A stretch of DNA of 64,000 nucleotides from Pseudonocardia sediminis (GCF_004217185.1 NZ_SHKL01000001.1:3656001-3720000), one strand, 5' to 3'; shown: positions 42,160 to 51,553, counted from the stretch's first letter. The notes: a model not told the origin generated them from the sequence alone. Numbers and translations are program-made.

Positions 42160-42563
42160 GGGAGCTCCTCGGATGTCGATCGGGCTCGTTCGGTCGCGGA
42201 CCGGCGACGCGGCCGCACACCGGCGCGGGAACGCGGGAATGGACGGATCGGCGTGCACGGTGTTCCGCACGGGTCCGGGGACCGGGGACCATGACGTCGT
42301 TCGATCGTGTGGCGGCCGGTCGTCACGCCTCGCGCGAACGTGGCCGATCTCCGACGCTACTGCGGTGACCCAGGTCACGGCAACGTACCGCGCTCCGTGC
42401 ATGCGGACGGGGACGTCGCAGCAGCTGTGGCGCAACGGTTACGGACGTTCGCCCCTGGTCAGCGGCGTCTCCGCTCTCCCGCCGCTTCCTCTCGGCACCC
42501 CCGAGTGCGTCCGACGATCTAGGGTGAATCCGACCCCCGATCCACCATCGACGAGGAGAGCCC
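42160..42563. other. Divergent intergenic region with CRP-like site
   Basis: 404 bp with no gene I can support. It contains the dyad GTGACC-CA-GGTCAC at 42365-42378, which fits the GTGA-N6-TCAC pattern of CRP/GlxR-type regulators, and TAGGGT at about 42521 as a weak -10 for the rightward gene. GGAGAG before 42564 is the ribosome-binding site of fhs. Confidence 0.55.
42365..42378. promoter_or_regulatory. Candidate CRP/GlxR-type binding dyad
   Basis: Perfect inverted repeat GTGACC/GGTCAC with a 2-bp centre. It sits almost mid-way between the MetE-like (minus) and fhs (plus) starts. The half-sites match the CRP consensus core GTGA/TCAC; the binder is inferred. Confidence 0.45.
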
Positions 42564-44252
42564 GTGGACGACCTGCAGATCGCGAAGGCGGCCCGACTGC
42601 TTCCACCGACCGAGGTGGCCGGCGCGATGGGCCTGGACCCCGCTCTGCTGGAGCCCTACGGCAACGACGTCGCGAAGGTCCGCCTGGACGCGATCGAGGC
42701 GCTGGCCGACCGTCCCAAGGCCAAGTACGTCATCGTCTCGGCGATCACCCCGACCCCGCTGGGCGAGGGCAAGACGACCACCACCGTCGGCCTGGGCATG
42801 GCGATGGCGCGGACCGGGCGCAAGGCCGTGATCGCGCTGCGGCAGCCCTCGATGGGCCCGACGTTCGGCATCAAGGGCGGCGCCGCGGGCGGTGGCTACT
42901 CCCAGGTCGTGCCGATGGAGAAGCTCAACCTGCACCTGACCGGCGACTTCCACGCCGTCACCGCGGCGCACAACATGCTCTCCGCGGTCCTGGACAACCA
43001 CCTCTACCAGGGCAACGAGACCGAGATCGAGCCGCACTCGATCACCTGGCGCCGCGTGCTCGACGTCAACGACCGGGCCCTGCGCAACATCGTGACCGGG
43101 CTCGGGACGCGGGTGGACGGGGTCCCCCGCGAGACCGGGTTCGACATCACCACCGCCAGCGAGGTGATGGCCATCCTGGCCCTGGCCACGTCGCTGACCG
43201 ACCTGCGCGAGCGGCTGGGCCGGATCGTCGTGGGCTACACCGGCGAGGGCAAGCCGGTGACCTCGGAGGACATCCGCGGCGCCGGGGCGATGGCGGCGAT
43301 CATGCGCGACGCGCTGGCCCCGAACCTGATGCAGACCCTGGAGAACACGCCCGCGCTGGTGCACGCCGGGCCGTTCGGCAACATCGCGCACGGCAACTCC
43401 AGCATCGTCGCCGACCTGGTCGGCATCCGGAGCGGCGAGTACCTGATCACCGAGGCCGGGTTCGGCGCGGACATGGGCGCCGAGCGGTTCTTCAACATCA
43501 AGTGCCGGGCCTCGGGCCTGGTCCCGGACGCCGCCGTGATCGTGGCGACGGTGCGCGCGCTCAAGGCGCACTCGGACAAGTTCAAGGTCGTGGCCGGCAA
43601 GCCGCTGCCGGAGGCGATGCTCGCCGAGAACCCGGACGACGTCACCGCGGGCGGGGCGAACCTGCGCAAGCAGATCGAGAACATGCGCCTGCACGGCGTC
43701 TCCCCGGTCGTCGCGATCAACGCCTTCCCCACCGACCACCCCTCCGAGCACGCCGCGATCGCGGCGATCGCCGAGGAGATGGGCGCACGCTGGGCGGTCT
43801 GCACGCACTTCGCCGACGGCGGCGCCGGCGCCACCGACCTGGCCGAGGCCGTCGCGGAGGCCGCGGAGGAGCCGTCGCAGTTCGCGTTCCTCTACCCGGA
43901 CTCGGCGTCGCTCAAGGAGAAGATCGAGACCGTCGCGACGAAGGTGTACGGCGCGGACGGCGTCGACTACACCCCGGCCGCGACCAAGCAGCTCGACTCC
44001 TACGAGGCCAACGGGTTCGGCTCGCTCCCGGTCTGCATCGCCAAGACGCACCTGTCGATCTCCTCGGACCCGGCACTCAAGGGCGCCCCGACGGGCTGGC
44101 GGCTGCCGGTCCGGGAGGTCCGGGCATCGGTCGGTGCCGGGTTCGTCTACCCGATCTGCGGCGACATGCGCACCATGCCCGGCCTCGGCGCGACCCCGGC
44201 CGCCCACTCGATCGACCTCGACGAGCACGGCGAGGTCGTCGGCCTGTTCTGA
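42564..44252 (+). CDS. fhs: Formate--tetrahydrofolate ligase
   Basis: 562-residue ATP-dependent ligase making 10-formyl-THF from formate, feeding purine and C1 metabolism. The P-loop TPLGEGKTTTTVGL is at about residues 63-76; RQPSMGPTFGIKGGAAGGGYSQ split over the substrate loop, GDFHAVTAAHN and FAFLYPDSASLKEKIE are all strongly conserved FTHFS segments. Full length for the family. GTG 42564 with GGAGAG 7 nt upstream. A perfect copy of the 40-bp palindrome starts 6 bp after the stop. Its presence may recycle formate from C1 demethylation, for example of methoxylated aromatics; that link is inference. Confidence 0.97.
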   Translation: MDDLQIAKAARLLPPTEVAGAMGLDPALLEPYGNDVAKVRLDAIEALADRPKAKYVIVSAITPTPLGEGKTTTTVGLGMAMARTGRKAVIALRQPSMGPTFGIKGGAAGGGYSQVVPMEKLNLHLTGDFHAVTAAHNMLSAVLDNHLYQGNETEIEPHSITWRRVLDVNDRALRNIVTGLGTRVDGVPRETGFDITTASEVMAILALATSLTDLRERLGRIVVGYTGEGKPVTSEDIRGAGAMAAIMRDALAPNLMQTLENTPALVHAGPFGNIAHGNSSIVADLVGIRSGEYLITEAGFGADMGAERFFNIKCRASGLVPDAAVIVATVRALKAHSDKFKVVAGKPLPEAMLAENPDDVTAGGANLRKQIENMRLHGVSPVVAINAFPTDHPSEHAAIAAIAEEMGARWAVCTHFADGGAGATDLAEAVAEAAEEPSQFAFLYPDSASLKEKIETVATKVYGADGVDYTPAATKQLDSYEANGFGSLPVCIAKTHLSISSDPALKGAPTGWRLPVREVRASVGAGFVYPICGDMRTMPGLGATPAAHSIDLDEHGEVVGLF

Positions 44253-44258
44253 CCCCCC

Positions 44259-44298
44259 GTGCGCGGATATCACCGCCATGGCGGTGATATCCGCGCAC
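44259..44298. repeat. 40-bp dispersed palindrome, copy 3 (perfect)
   Basis: All 40 bases are self-complementary: arms GTGCGCGGATATCACCGCC and its complement meet at a central AT within CCATGG. It is 6 bp after the fhs stop and 31 bp before the next GTG. As the only perfect copy it best represents the family consensus. Confidence 0.9.
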
Positions 44299-44329
44299 GA
44301 CCCGCTCCACCAGCATCTGGAGGCCGGCC

Positions 44330-44737
44330 GTGCCGGACGAGACCCTGCCCAGCCCGACCGGGCCGGACACCACCAAGCCCACCTCGGACGCCCCGGCGAA
44401 GATCGGCAACGTGCACCACCCCGTCGGTGACGTCGGGGCGGCGGTCGCGTTCTACACCGACGCGTTCGGGCTCCCGGCCCTTTTCACCGACGGCGACCGC
44501 TACGCCGCCCTCGACGGGGGCGGTGGCACGAAGCTCGCCCTCGCCGGGCCGGAGGAGGACCTGACCGCGGGAGTGGCCGCGGCGTCGTTCAAGGTCGCCG
44601 ACGTGGCGGCCGCACTGCAGGCCGTGACGACGGCCGGCGGGTCGGTCGTGCGCGAGCCGGAGGCGGGCCCGCACGAGACCCGTGCGGTGGCGAAGGACCC
44701 GTGGGGCAACGTCGTGATCGTCTACGGCCCGCGCTGA
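44330..44737 (+). CDS. VOC (glyoxalase/bleomycin resistance) family protein
   Basis: 135 residues, one VOC beta-alpha-beta-beta-beta pair. After a 24-residue Pro/Thr-rich lead comes the IGNVHHPVGDVGAAVAFYTDAFGL opening strand-helix, GGGTKLALAGPEED, and the last strand DPWGNVVIVYGPR. Metal ligands would be the His in VHHPV and a Glu near the C-terminus, as in the family, but the full set is not obvious. GTG 44330 follows TCTGGAGG. Convergent with the antiporter gene 24 bp downstream. Function unknown. Confidence 0.82.
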   Translation: MPDETLPSPTGPDTTKPTSDAPAKIGNVHHPVGDVGAAVAFYTDAFGLPALFTDGDRYAALDGGGGTKLALAGPEEDLTAGVAAASFKVADVAAALQAVTTAGGSVVREPEAGPHETRAVAKDPWGNVVIVYGPR

Positions 44738-44761
44738 CCGTCCTGCCGGCGACGATCCGGC

Positions 44762-46345
44762 TCAGTCCAGCAGGACCGTCCGCAGGTCCAGGCGGCGCAG
44801 CACCCGGTCGACGGCCTGCGGGTCGACGCCGGGCTCGCGGCGGGCCGCGAGCACCTCGGCCCGGGCGGCGGACAGCGCTGCGGCCTGGGCGGTGTTGACC
44901 CGCTCCCGCGTCCGGCGCAGCGTGGCCAGGCGCTGACGGTCGTCCTCGCTCGCCGGTTCGCCGCTGAGCACACCCTCGAGCCGCTTCATCCGCTCGCGCA
45001 TGCCGGTCGCGACGTCGTCGGGCACACCCTGGACCTGCTGCTCGAACTCCATCGTGGCGACCGCGGCGCGGCGCGCCCGCAGGACGATCATCTTCTCGGC
45101 CTGCTTCTCGGCGTCGGCCTCGGCGTCCACCCCCAGTGCCCGGACCAGCAGCGGCAGGGTGAACCCCGGGATCAGCAGCGTCGTGAACAGCACCGACACC
45201 GCGATCAGGACGATCTCGGTGCGGCCGGGGAACGGCGTCCCGTCGGCGGTGGTCAGCGGCAGCGACAACGCCAGGGCGAGCGTGGCCAGCCCGCGCATCC
45301 CGCACCACGTGAGCAGGACGGCCTCACGGCCGGTCCGGGGTGCGGCCGAGGAGTCGCTGCCGCGCCGCACGACCCGCCACGCCATCGTCATCCACGCCGC
45401 CCGCACGACGATCACCACCGCGCACACGACGACGGCGTGGCCGAGCATCCGGGGCAGGTCGTCGCCGGCGTCGATCAGGACCTGGCGCAGGTCCAGCCCG
45501 ATCAGGCCGAACGCGATGCCGGTGACCAGCAGCTCGACGACGTTCCAGATCGAGGTCTGGGTCAGGCGCTCGGCGGCCTCGTCGGCGTCGGCGTTGCGGC
45601 GAAGCTGCAGGGCCAGCACGACGACCGCGATCACCCCGGAGGCGCCGAGCTCGTCGGCGGCGAGGTAGGTGGCGAACGGCAGCACCAGGGTCAGGGCGCT
45701 GCGGCCGGTGGTGTCGGTCAGGCGCGCGAGCACGCTCTGGGCGAGCCAGGCCACCGCCAGCCCGATCAGCACCGCGCCCAGGGCCCCGGCGACGAACCGC
45801 AGTCCCAGGCCCGCCGGGCTCAGCTCGTCACGGCTGACCGTGGCCAGCACGGCGGCCTGGAAGACCACGAGAGCCGTCGCGTCGTTGAACAGCCCCTCGC
45901 TCTGCAGCACCGACAGCAGCCGTCGCGGGATCCGGACCGTGCCCGCGACCGCCTCGACGGCGACCGGGTCCGGCGGCGCGACCATGGCCCCGAGCGCGAC
46001 CGCCGCGGTGAGCGCGATACCGGGGATCAGGAGCGTGGCCGTCCCGGCGACGGCGGCGACCGTGACCACGACCAGCGCCACGGCCAGCAGCGCGATCGAG
46101 CGCCACCGGGCCCGGAACACCGCCCACGAGGTCCGCTGCGCGGTGGCGAACAGCAGCGGGGGCAGGAACAGCGGCAGGATCAGGTCGGGCTCGAGCGTGA
46201 ACATGTCCGGCAGCCCCGGGACCAGTGCCACCAGCACGCCGATCACGACCATCAGCGCCGGCCACGGCAGCCGGAGCCGGTCCCCCACCCCGACCAGCAG
46301 CACCGCGGCCAGCATCAGGCCGACGACCAGCAACAGGATCTGCAC
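44762..46345 (-). CDS. Na+/H+ antiporter (CPA1 family)
   Basis: 527-residue cation:proton antiporter. About 12 membrane helices fill residues 1-410; the ion-binding helix has [15 protein letters not shown] (Asp of the CPA1 DP motif) followed by [16 protein letters not shown] (NDA motif of CPA1 exchangers), and [17 protein letters not shown] is the conserved late Arg helix. The C-terminal about 115 residues are hydrophilic and helical, a probable regulatory tail. ATG 46345. Single gene, convergent with the VOC gene and divergent from the PEBP gene. Physiological role would be pH and Na+ homeostasis. Confidence 0.92.
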   Translation of the reverse strand: MQILLLVVGLMLAAVLLVGVGDRLRLPWPALMVVIGVLVALVPGLPDMFTLEPDLILPLFLPPLLFATAQRTSWAVFRARWRSIALLAVALVVVTVAAVAGTATLLIPGIALTAAVALGAMVAPPDPVAVEAVAGTVRIPRRLLSVLQSEGLFNDATALVVFQAAVLATVSRDELSPAGLGLRFVAGALGAVLIGLAVAWLAQSVLARLTDTTGRSALTLVLPFATYLAADELGASGVIAVVVLALQLRRNADADEAAERLTQTSIWNVVELLVTGIAFGLIGLDLRQVLIDAGDDLPRMLGHAVVVCAVVIVVRAAWMTMAWRVVRRGSDSSAAPRTGREAVLLTWCGMRGLATLALALSLPLTTADGTPFPGRTEIVLIAVSVLFTTLLIPGFTLPLLVRALGVDAEADAEKQAEKMIVLRARRAAVATMEFEQQVQGVPDDVATGMRERMKRLEGVLSGEPASEDDRQRLATLRRTRERVNTAQAAALSAARAEVLAARREPGVDPQAVDRVLRRLDLRTVLLD

Positions 46346-46511
46346 CCGGTCACTGTGTCACTCCGGTCCTCGGGTCACCCGGATCAATGGCCGGGGCCGG
46401 GGCCGCGGTCCGGATCGGCGCGGACCGTTCGTCCGTGCCAGGATCGCCGGTGGCCGCGGGCCCGCCCCGCAGGTCATGACCGTCCACCCCGGACCGGAGG
46501 TGCGCACAACC

Positions 46512-47045
46512 ATGTCCCGCAATCCCTACGACGAGCTCCCCCAGGTGCCGTCGTTCGACCTCACCAGCACCGATCTCACCGACGGCGCCACGCTGTCCAC
46601 CCCGCAGCTGTCCGGAATCTTCGGTGCCGGCGGCGAGGACGTCTCCCCGCAGCTGTCCTGGAGCGGTGCTCCGGAAGGCACGAAGTCCTACGTCGTCACC
46701 GTCTACGACCCGGACGCCCCGACCGTCGCCGGGTTCTGGCACTGGGCCGTGTTCAACATCCCCGCCTCGGTGACCGAGCTGCCCACCGGCGCCGGTGACG
46801 AGTCCGGGTCGGCGCTCCCCTCCGGCGCCGTCCAGCTGCCCAACGACGCGAGCCTGCCCCGCTACCTGGGTGCCGCCCCGCCGCCCGGACACGGCCCGCA
46901 CCGCTACTACGTCGTGGTGCACGCGCTGGACGTGGAGAGCCTGGAGGTCCCGGCCACCGCGACGCCGACGTTCCTCGCGTTCAACATGTTCGGCCACACG
47001 CTGGCCCGGGCCACGATCGTCGGGACCTACGCCAACCTCAGCTGA
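46512..47045 (+). CDS. YbhB/YbcL family Raf kinase inhibitor-like (PEBP) protein
   Basis: 177-residue phosphatidylethanolamine-binding-protein fold, cytoplasmic. Typical motifs: [26 protein letters not shown] split over the ligand site, [24 protein letters not shown] (GxHRY) and [17 protein letters not shown] at the end. These proteins bind anionic groups; bacterial members have no fixed biochemical role. ATG 46512 opens the family N-terminus; the longer upstream frame lacks family similarity. Followed after 78 bp by the hemerythrin-encapsulin pair. Confidence 0.92.
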   Translation: MSRNPYDELPQVPSFDLTSTDLTDGATLSTPQLSGIFGAGGEDVSPQLSWSGAPEGTKSYVVTVYDPDAPTVAGFWHWAVFNIPASVTELPTGAGDESGSALPSGAVQLPNDASLPRYLGAAPPPGHGPHRYYVVVHALDVESLEVPATATPTFLAFNMFGHTLARATIVGTYANLS

Positions 47046-47123
47046 GCGCGCGCCCGGCGCAGGTCACCCGGGCGGGCGGTCATTCACCGAGCCGACTGCC
47101 CCGTACCGTCGTAACCTGCGCCG

Positions 47124-47696
47124 GTGCCCGACATCACCACACTGATCCTGGACGACCACAACTGGTTCCGTCGTCAGTTCGCGGCCCTCGACGAGCTCCA
47201 GGCCCGCGACTCCAGTCCCCGTGAGCTCTCCCGGCTCTGGGAACCGCTGGCCGCGCGTCTGGACGTGCACGCCATCGCCGAGGAGAAGATCTTCTACCCG
47301 CACCTTCTCGAGCACGGGGAGAACCCCGAGGACGAGACCCTCGACGCCATCGGGGACCACAACGAGATCCGCGACGGCGTCGCCCAGGCCGAGCGCAGCC
47401 CGGTCGGCAGCGGCCAGTGGTGGGAGGGGGTGTGGAGCGCCCGTCGTGCGAACGACGAGCACATGGGCGAGGAGGAGAACGAGGGCCTCGCCAACTTCCG
47501 CCTCAACGCCACCACCGGCCTGCGCGACGCGCTCGGCCAGCAGTTCACCGAGTTCCTCGACGCCCACCCCACCACCGAGGGCCTCGACAACTCCGACAAG
47601 GACCCCGAGGGGTACGTCGAAGCGGTCGAGGCCGAGATCGACCCGCCCGACCCGACCCGTGACGGGCTCGGGATCGGCAGCTTGAAGGAGAAGTAG
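47124..47696 (+). CDS. Hemerythrin-domain protein, encapsulin cargo
   Basis: 190-residue four-helix hemerythrin-like protein that binds a di-iron centre. Ligand candidates in order are His 12 in LDDHNWF, His in DVHAIAEEKIFYPHLL (with Glu), His in GDHNEIRD and His in NDEHMGEEEN. The last ten residues GLGIGSLKEK match the encapsulin cargo-loading peptide (LGIGSL core) and follow a flexible Pro/Asp linker, so the protein should be packed in the shell encoded 2 bp downstream. Hemerythrin cargos protect against oxidative and nitrosative stress. GTG 47124 has TAACCT 6 nt upstream and is probably leaderless. Confidence 0.93.
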   Translation: MPDITTLILDDHNWFRRQFAALDELQARDSSPRELSRLWEPLAARLDVHAIAEEKIFYPHLLEHGENPEDETLDAIGDHNEIRDGVAQAERSPVGSGQWWEGVWSARRANDEHMGEEENEGLANFRLNATTGLRDALGQQFTEFLDAHPTTEGLDNSDKDPEGYVEAVEAEIDPPDPTRDGLGIGSLKEK

Positions 47697-47698
47697 AC

Positions 47699-48520
47699 GT
47701 GGCTGTTCATGACCACCTCATGCGGGACAAGGCCCCGATCCCGACGACGTCGTGGAAGGCGATCGACGACGAGGCCCGCGAGCGCCTGACGCCGCTGCTG
47801 GCCGGACGCCGTCTCGCGGACTGGACCGGTACCGCCGGCTGGCAGACGTCCTCGGTCGACCTCGGCCGCTCGCTGCGCCTCGACGGGCCCCCGCCCGGCG
47901 TGGCCGTCGACGGCATCAAGGCGCGCCTGCGCCGGGTGCAGCCGCTCGCCGAGTTCCGGGTGCCGTTCTCGGTCTCCCGCGACGAGATCGACGACCTGCA
48001 GCGCGGCGCCCAGGACCCCGAGTTCGACGACCTCGCCCGCGCCGCCCGTGAGGCCGCCGCGATCGAGAACCGCGCCATCTTCCACGGCTGGCCCGAGGCC
48101 GGCTTCGAGGGCATCGCCGGCGTTTCGCCGTACGACGCGGTGACGCTGGGCGACAACCCGGAGGGCTACCCCGGCGTCGTCGCCCGCGCGGTGGACCAGC
48201 TGCGCCGCAACGGTATCGAGGGCCCGTACGCGATGGCGATCGCGCCCGAGGGCTACACCCGGATCGTGGAGACCGCCGAGCACGGCGGCTACCCGCTGTT
48301 CGAGCACCTGAGCCGGATCCTCGGCGGGCAGATCCTGCGCGCGCACGGCCTCGACGGCGCCGTCGTCGTCAGCCAGCGCGGCGGGGACTTCCTGCTCGAC
48401 GTCGGCCAGGACCTGGCGATCGGCTACTCCGACCACGACGCGAACGAGGTGCACCTCTACCTGGAGGAGAGCTTCACGTTCCGCGCCGTCGAGCCGGACG
48501 CGAGCGTCTGCCTGCGCTGA
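47699..48520 (+). CDS. Family 1 encapsulin nanocompartment shell protein
   Basis: 273-residue HK97-fold shell protein (linocin M18/CFP29 family) that self-assembles to an icosahedral protein compartment. Family marks: APIPTTSWKAIDDEA in the N-terminal helix that binds cargo peptides, LRRVQPLAEFRVPFSVSRDEID, the ENRAIFHG turn, and the ending DVGQDLAIGYSDHDANEVHLYLEESFTF. GTG start 2 bp after the hemerythrin cargo stop, so the two are co-translated. A stem-loop terminator begins about 20 bp after the stop. The usual DyP peroxidase or ferritin-like cargo is replaced here by hemerythrin. Confidence 0.95.
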   Translation: MAVHDHLMRDKAPIPTTSWKAIDDEARERLTPLLAGRRLADWTGTAGWQTSSVDLGRSLRLDGPPPGVAVDGIKARLRRVQPLAEFRVPFSVSRDEIDDLQRGAQDPEFDDLARAAREAAAIENRAIFHGWPEAGFEGIAGVSPYDAVTLGDNPEGYPGVVARAVDQLRRNGIEGPYAMAIAPEGYTRIVETAEHGGYPLFEHLSRILGGQILRAHGLDGAVVVSQRGGDFLLDVGQDLAIGYSDHDANEVHLYLEESFTFRAVEPDASVCLR

Positions 48521-48540
48521 GCCCCCGCTCCGCCACCCGT

Positions 48541-48569
48541 GCACCCCCGTCGGCCTCCGGCGGGGGTGC
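48541..48569 (+). terminator. Terminator of the encapsulin operon
   Basis: Arms GCACCCCCG (48541-48549) and CGGGGGTGC (48561-48569), with further inner CGG/CCG pairing. It lies 20 bp past the encapsulin stop. The next 100 bp hold short degenerate repeats (AACGAGAGTGACCCTCGTT and a similar GGTCACGGTCGTTGCG) and no gene. Confidence 0.7.
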
Positions 48570-48685
48570 GCGCGTGTCCGGGGCCTGAACGAGAGTGACC
48601 CTCGTTGCGTGTCGTGCCTCGACGGTCACGGTCGTTGCGGCGGGGGTGCTCGCGCCGGGACCGGTGGGGCGGCAGGGTGTGCGGT

Positions 48686-49609
48686 GTGGACGCGGTCGAG
48701 CAGGCGCAGGCGGAGTTGTACCTGCTCGCGCCCGAGGACTTCGTCGCCGAGCGGGACGCGCACGTCGCCCGGGCCAAGGAGGCCGGTGACAAGGACGCGG
48801 CCAAGGCGATCGGGGCGCTGCGACGCCCGTCGCGGCCCGCGTGGCTGACGAACCTGCTGGTCCACGACCGCCGCGACGAGGTCGAGGGCCTGCTCGGCCT
48901 GGCCGACACCCTCGCCGACGCCCAGCGCTCCCTCGACGGCGGCGCACTGCGGACGATCTCCGCGCAGCGCAGCAAGCTGGTCGGCGCGCTGTCCCGGCAG
49001 GCCGCCGCCCTGGGGCGCGAGGCCGGGCACCGGGTCGACTCCACACTGGAGCGGGAGGTCCGGACGATCCTCGAGTCCGCCCTCGCCGACGCCGAGCTGG
49101 CCGAGCGGGTGCGCTCCGGACGTCTGGTGAAGGCCGAGCAGCACGCCGGCTTCGGCCCGGCGCCGGACGAGGGCGCGGAGCCGAAGCCGTCCCGCCCGGC
49201 CCGGGACCGCCCGGGCCCGGGCTCGGGGGACGTCGGGTCCGGCGGCGGGTCCGGCTCGGGCTCCGACGAAGAGACCCCCGACGACGCCGAGGCGCGCCGT
49301 CGGGAACGTGAGCTCGCGACCGCGCGGGCCGAGGCCGACCGCGCCCGCGAGGCCGCCGAACAGGCGCAGGAGCGTCACGAGACCGCGCGTTCCGAGGCCG
49401 AGGCCGCCGAGCGTCGCCGCGACGAGGCCCGCGACCGCGTCACCGAGCTGATCGAGGCCCTGGAGCAGGCGCGCACCGACGCGAGCACGGCGAACAAGGA
49501 GGCGCACACCACCGCCTCCGCCGAGAAGGAGGCGGCCCGCGCCGCCCGCACGGCCGAGACCGCCCGCGACCGGGCCGACGCCGCCGTCCGCGAGCTGCAG
49601 GACTCCTGA
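48686..49609 (+). CDS. Hypothetical coiled-coil protein
   Basis: 307 residues, cytoplasmic, family not recognised. N-terminal about 150 residues are helical (VEQAQAELYLLAPEDFVAERDAHVARAKEAGD opening split by Asp/Glu runs; RRPSRPAWLTNLLVHDRRDEV). Residues about 165-205 are a Gly/Ser/Pro linker, and about 205-305 is a long Ala/Arg/Glu coiled coil with heptads, ending in VRELQDS. Similar charged coiled-coil proteins of actinobacteria have no known role. GTG 48686 is assumed; GTG 48677 three codons upstream is equally possible. Converges with the AMP-ligase gene across a nested hairpin. Confidence 0.8.
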   Translation: MDAVEQAQAELYLLAPEDFVAERDAHVARAKEAGDKDAAKAIGALRRPSRPAWLTNLLVHDRRDEVEGLLGLADTLADAQRSLDGGALRTISAQRSKLVGALSRQAAALGREAGHRVDSTLEREVRTILESALADAELAERVRSGRLVKAEQHAGFGPAPDEGAEPKPSRPARDRPGPGSGDVGSGGGSGSGSDEETPDDAEARRRERELATARAEADRAREAAEQAQERHETARSEAEAAERRRDEARDRVTELIEALEQARTDASTANKEAHTTASAEKEAARAARTAETARDRADAAVRELQDS

Positions 49610-49624
49610 GAACAGTCCGGTCCC

Positions 49625-49700
49625 ACCTCACACCGGTTGGGTGCACCTCACACGGCGTGGACGGTCTGTGAGGTGCACCGACCCCCTGTGAGGTCGGGGG
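49625..49700. terminator. Nested hairpin between convergent genes
   Basis: The 8-mer ACCTCACA occurs at 49625 and 49645 and its complement TGTGAGGT at 49667 and 49687, symmetrically. The inner pair extends to 13-bp arms GGTGCACCTCACA / TGTGAGGTGCACC (49640-49652 / 49667-49679); the outer pair can form a larger enclosing stem. It separates the stops at 49609 (+) and 49725 (-). Confidence 0.7.
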
Positions 49701-49724
49701 GGCGGGACGTCGGCACGGCCGGGG

Positions 49725-51416
49725 TCAGGCCGGGCCGGGCAGCGTGGTCCGCAGGTCGCGCTTGCGGATCTTGCCGGTGGCGGTGCGCGGGAGGGGCTCG
49801 TCGGACCAGTGCACGTGAGCCGGGGCGGCGAAGGCCCCGACCCGGGCGGTCACGGCGGCGCGGATCGCGTCGTCGTCGCGGGCGGCACCGGGCTCGGCGT
49901 GCACGATCGCGGCCACCTCCTCCCCCAGCGTCGGGTGCGGCACACCCAGGACGGCGACCTCGACGACGCCGGGCACGTCGTGGATCGCCGACTCCACCTG
50001 CGCCGAGTAGACGTTCTCGCCGCCGCGCAGCACGACGTCCTTGAGCCGGTCGACCACGTACACCCAGCCATCGCGGACGAGGCCGAGATCGCCGGTGCGG
50101 AACCAGCCGTCGACGAAGGCGGCCGCGTCGGCGTCGGGGTTGTTCCAGTAGCCGCGGACGATGTTGGGCCCGCGGAACCACAGCTCGCCGATCTCGCCCT
50201 CGGCCGCGTCCGGGCCCTCGCCGTCGGCGGTGGCGATGCGCAGCTCCGCCCCGGGTGCCGGTCGTCCGACGCTGTCCGGGTGGGCCTGGTAGTCCGGGCC
50301 GGAGTTCGCGCAGATCGCGGACGTCGTCTCGGTGAGGCCGTAGCCGTTCGCGGCTCCGGCACCGAGGTCGCGCCCGATCCGGGTGACCAGCTCCGGCGGG
50401 ATCGGCGCCCCGCCCATGCCGATCGTGGTCAGCGACGCCAGGTCGGCCGGGTGCTCGGCGGCCTGGTCGACGAGCGCGGCCATTGTCGAGGGCACGCCGG
50501 CGGTGCGGGTCAGACGCTCGTCGCGGACCAGCTCGCGGGCGGTGTCGGGGTCCCAGTGGTGCAGCGTCGCCAGCTTCGCCCCGCCCAGCACGGCGCCGAC
50601 GAGGCCGTTGATGCCGGCGATGTGGAACATCGGGTAGGCCAGCAGCGTCCCGGGCTCGGTGCTCGGAGTGGTGCCGGCGAGCAGTGACCCGGCGCGTCCC
50701 TGCAGGGCGACGTTGAGCAGGTTCGTGCAGTGGTTGCGGTGGGTCCCGACCGCGCCCTTCGGACGACCGGTGGTGCCGGAGGTGTAGAGGATCGTGGCGA
50801 CGTCGTCCGGTCCGACGCGGGCCTCCGGCACCGTCGCGGCGGGATCGAGCCCCTCGACCACGTCGGCCCATTCGCGCACGCCCTCCGGAGCGGGGCCGTC
50901 CCCGCGGACCCGGACGACCGCGACGCCGTCCGCCGGGACCCCCTCCGCGGCGAGCAGATCGGTCCGTTCGGTGTCGGCGACCACCATGCGCGAGCCCGAG
51001 TCCTCGACGGCCCAGGCCAGCTCGGAGCCACTCCACCAGGCGTTGAGCGGGACCGCGACCAGCCCGGCGACCTGGGCGGCGAAGAACACGACGGGCCACT
51101 CCGGCAGATTGCGCATCGCGATCGCGACCCGGTCCCCCGGCGTCAGAGCGTGGTCGTGGAGCAGGGCGCGGGCCAGCCCGGCGACGAGCGTCAGGTGCTC
51201 GCGGTAGGTCCGCCGCTCGCCCCGGTAGACTGTGAACGTCGCGTCGCCGAACACCTCGGTGCCGACGACGAGCTCGCGCAGCGTGTGCGGACCGCGCCGG
51301 TAGACGCGCATCGGGCGGCCGTCCACCTGTTCGGTCGCCAGCTCGAACTCGCCGCCCGGCGCGGTCAGACCCGCGATCACCGGGCCCAGCCCGACCTCGT
51401 CCGCGTGCTCGCCCAC
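49725..51416 (-). CDS. AMP-dependent acyl-CoA synthetase
   Basis: 563-residue ANL ligase forming an acyl-adenylate then acyl-CoA. Motifs: P-loop YTSGTTGRPKGA (about 195), NGYGLTETTSAI, GDLGLVRDGWVYVVDRLKD, GGENVYSAQVE and the C-terminal Lys in ATGKIRKRD. GTG 51416 is preferred to the long Arg/Pro-rich upstream frame because GGAGGTGG lies 5-6 nt upstream and the family N-terminus starts there. Single gene. Substrate is probably a medium- or long-chain or aromatic acid but cannot be set from sequence. Confidence 0.9.
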   Translation of the reverse strand: MGEHADEVGLGPVIAGLTAPGGEFELATEQVDGRPMRVYRRGPHTLRELVVGTEVFGDATFTVYRGERRTYREHLTLVAGLARALLHDHALTPGDRVAIAMRNLPEWPVVFFAAQVAGLVAVPLNAWWSGSELAWAVEDSGSRMVVADTERTDLLAAEGVPADGVAVVRVRGDGPAPEGVREWADVVEGLDPAATVPEARVGPDDVATILYTSGTTGRPKGAVGTHRNHCTNLLNVALQGRAGSLLAGTTPSTEPGTLLAYPMFHIAGINGLVGAVLGGAKLATLHHWDPDTARELVRDERLTRTAGVPSTMAALVDQAAEHPADLASLTTIGMGGAPIPPELVTRIGRDLGAGAANGYGLTETTSAICANSGPDYQAHPDSVGRPAPGAELRIATADGEGPDAAEGEIGELWFRGPNIVRGYWNNPDADAAAFVDGWFRTGDLGLVRDGWVYVVDRLKDVVLRGGENVYSAQVESAIHDVPGVVEVAVLGVPHPTLGEEVAAIVHAEPGAARDDDAIRAAVTARVGAFAAPAHVHWSDEPLPRTATGKIRKRDLRTTLPGPA

Positions 51417-51553
51417 CCGCCACCTCCGCTGTCTCGACGTCGTCGTCAAGGTCGATGGTGCCCTCTCCGGACCCGGGACGGGGTGTGGGATTTCACGGCG
51501 CAAAGATCGCTCGCGGTTCGGCGGCCCAGTGGGCGGCTGCCTACGCTCGGGGG

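Noticed and set aside
45669..46511. Long N-terminal extension of the PEBP gene
   Set aside because: The extension lies antisense to the Na+/H+ antiporter and is Thr/Ser/Arg-rich without similarity; family length fits the ATG at 46512.
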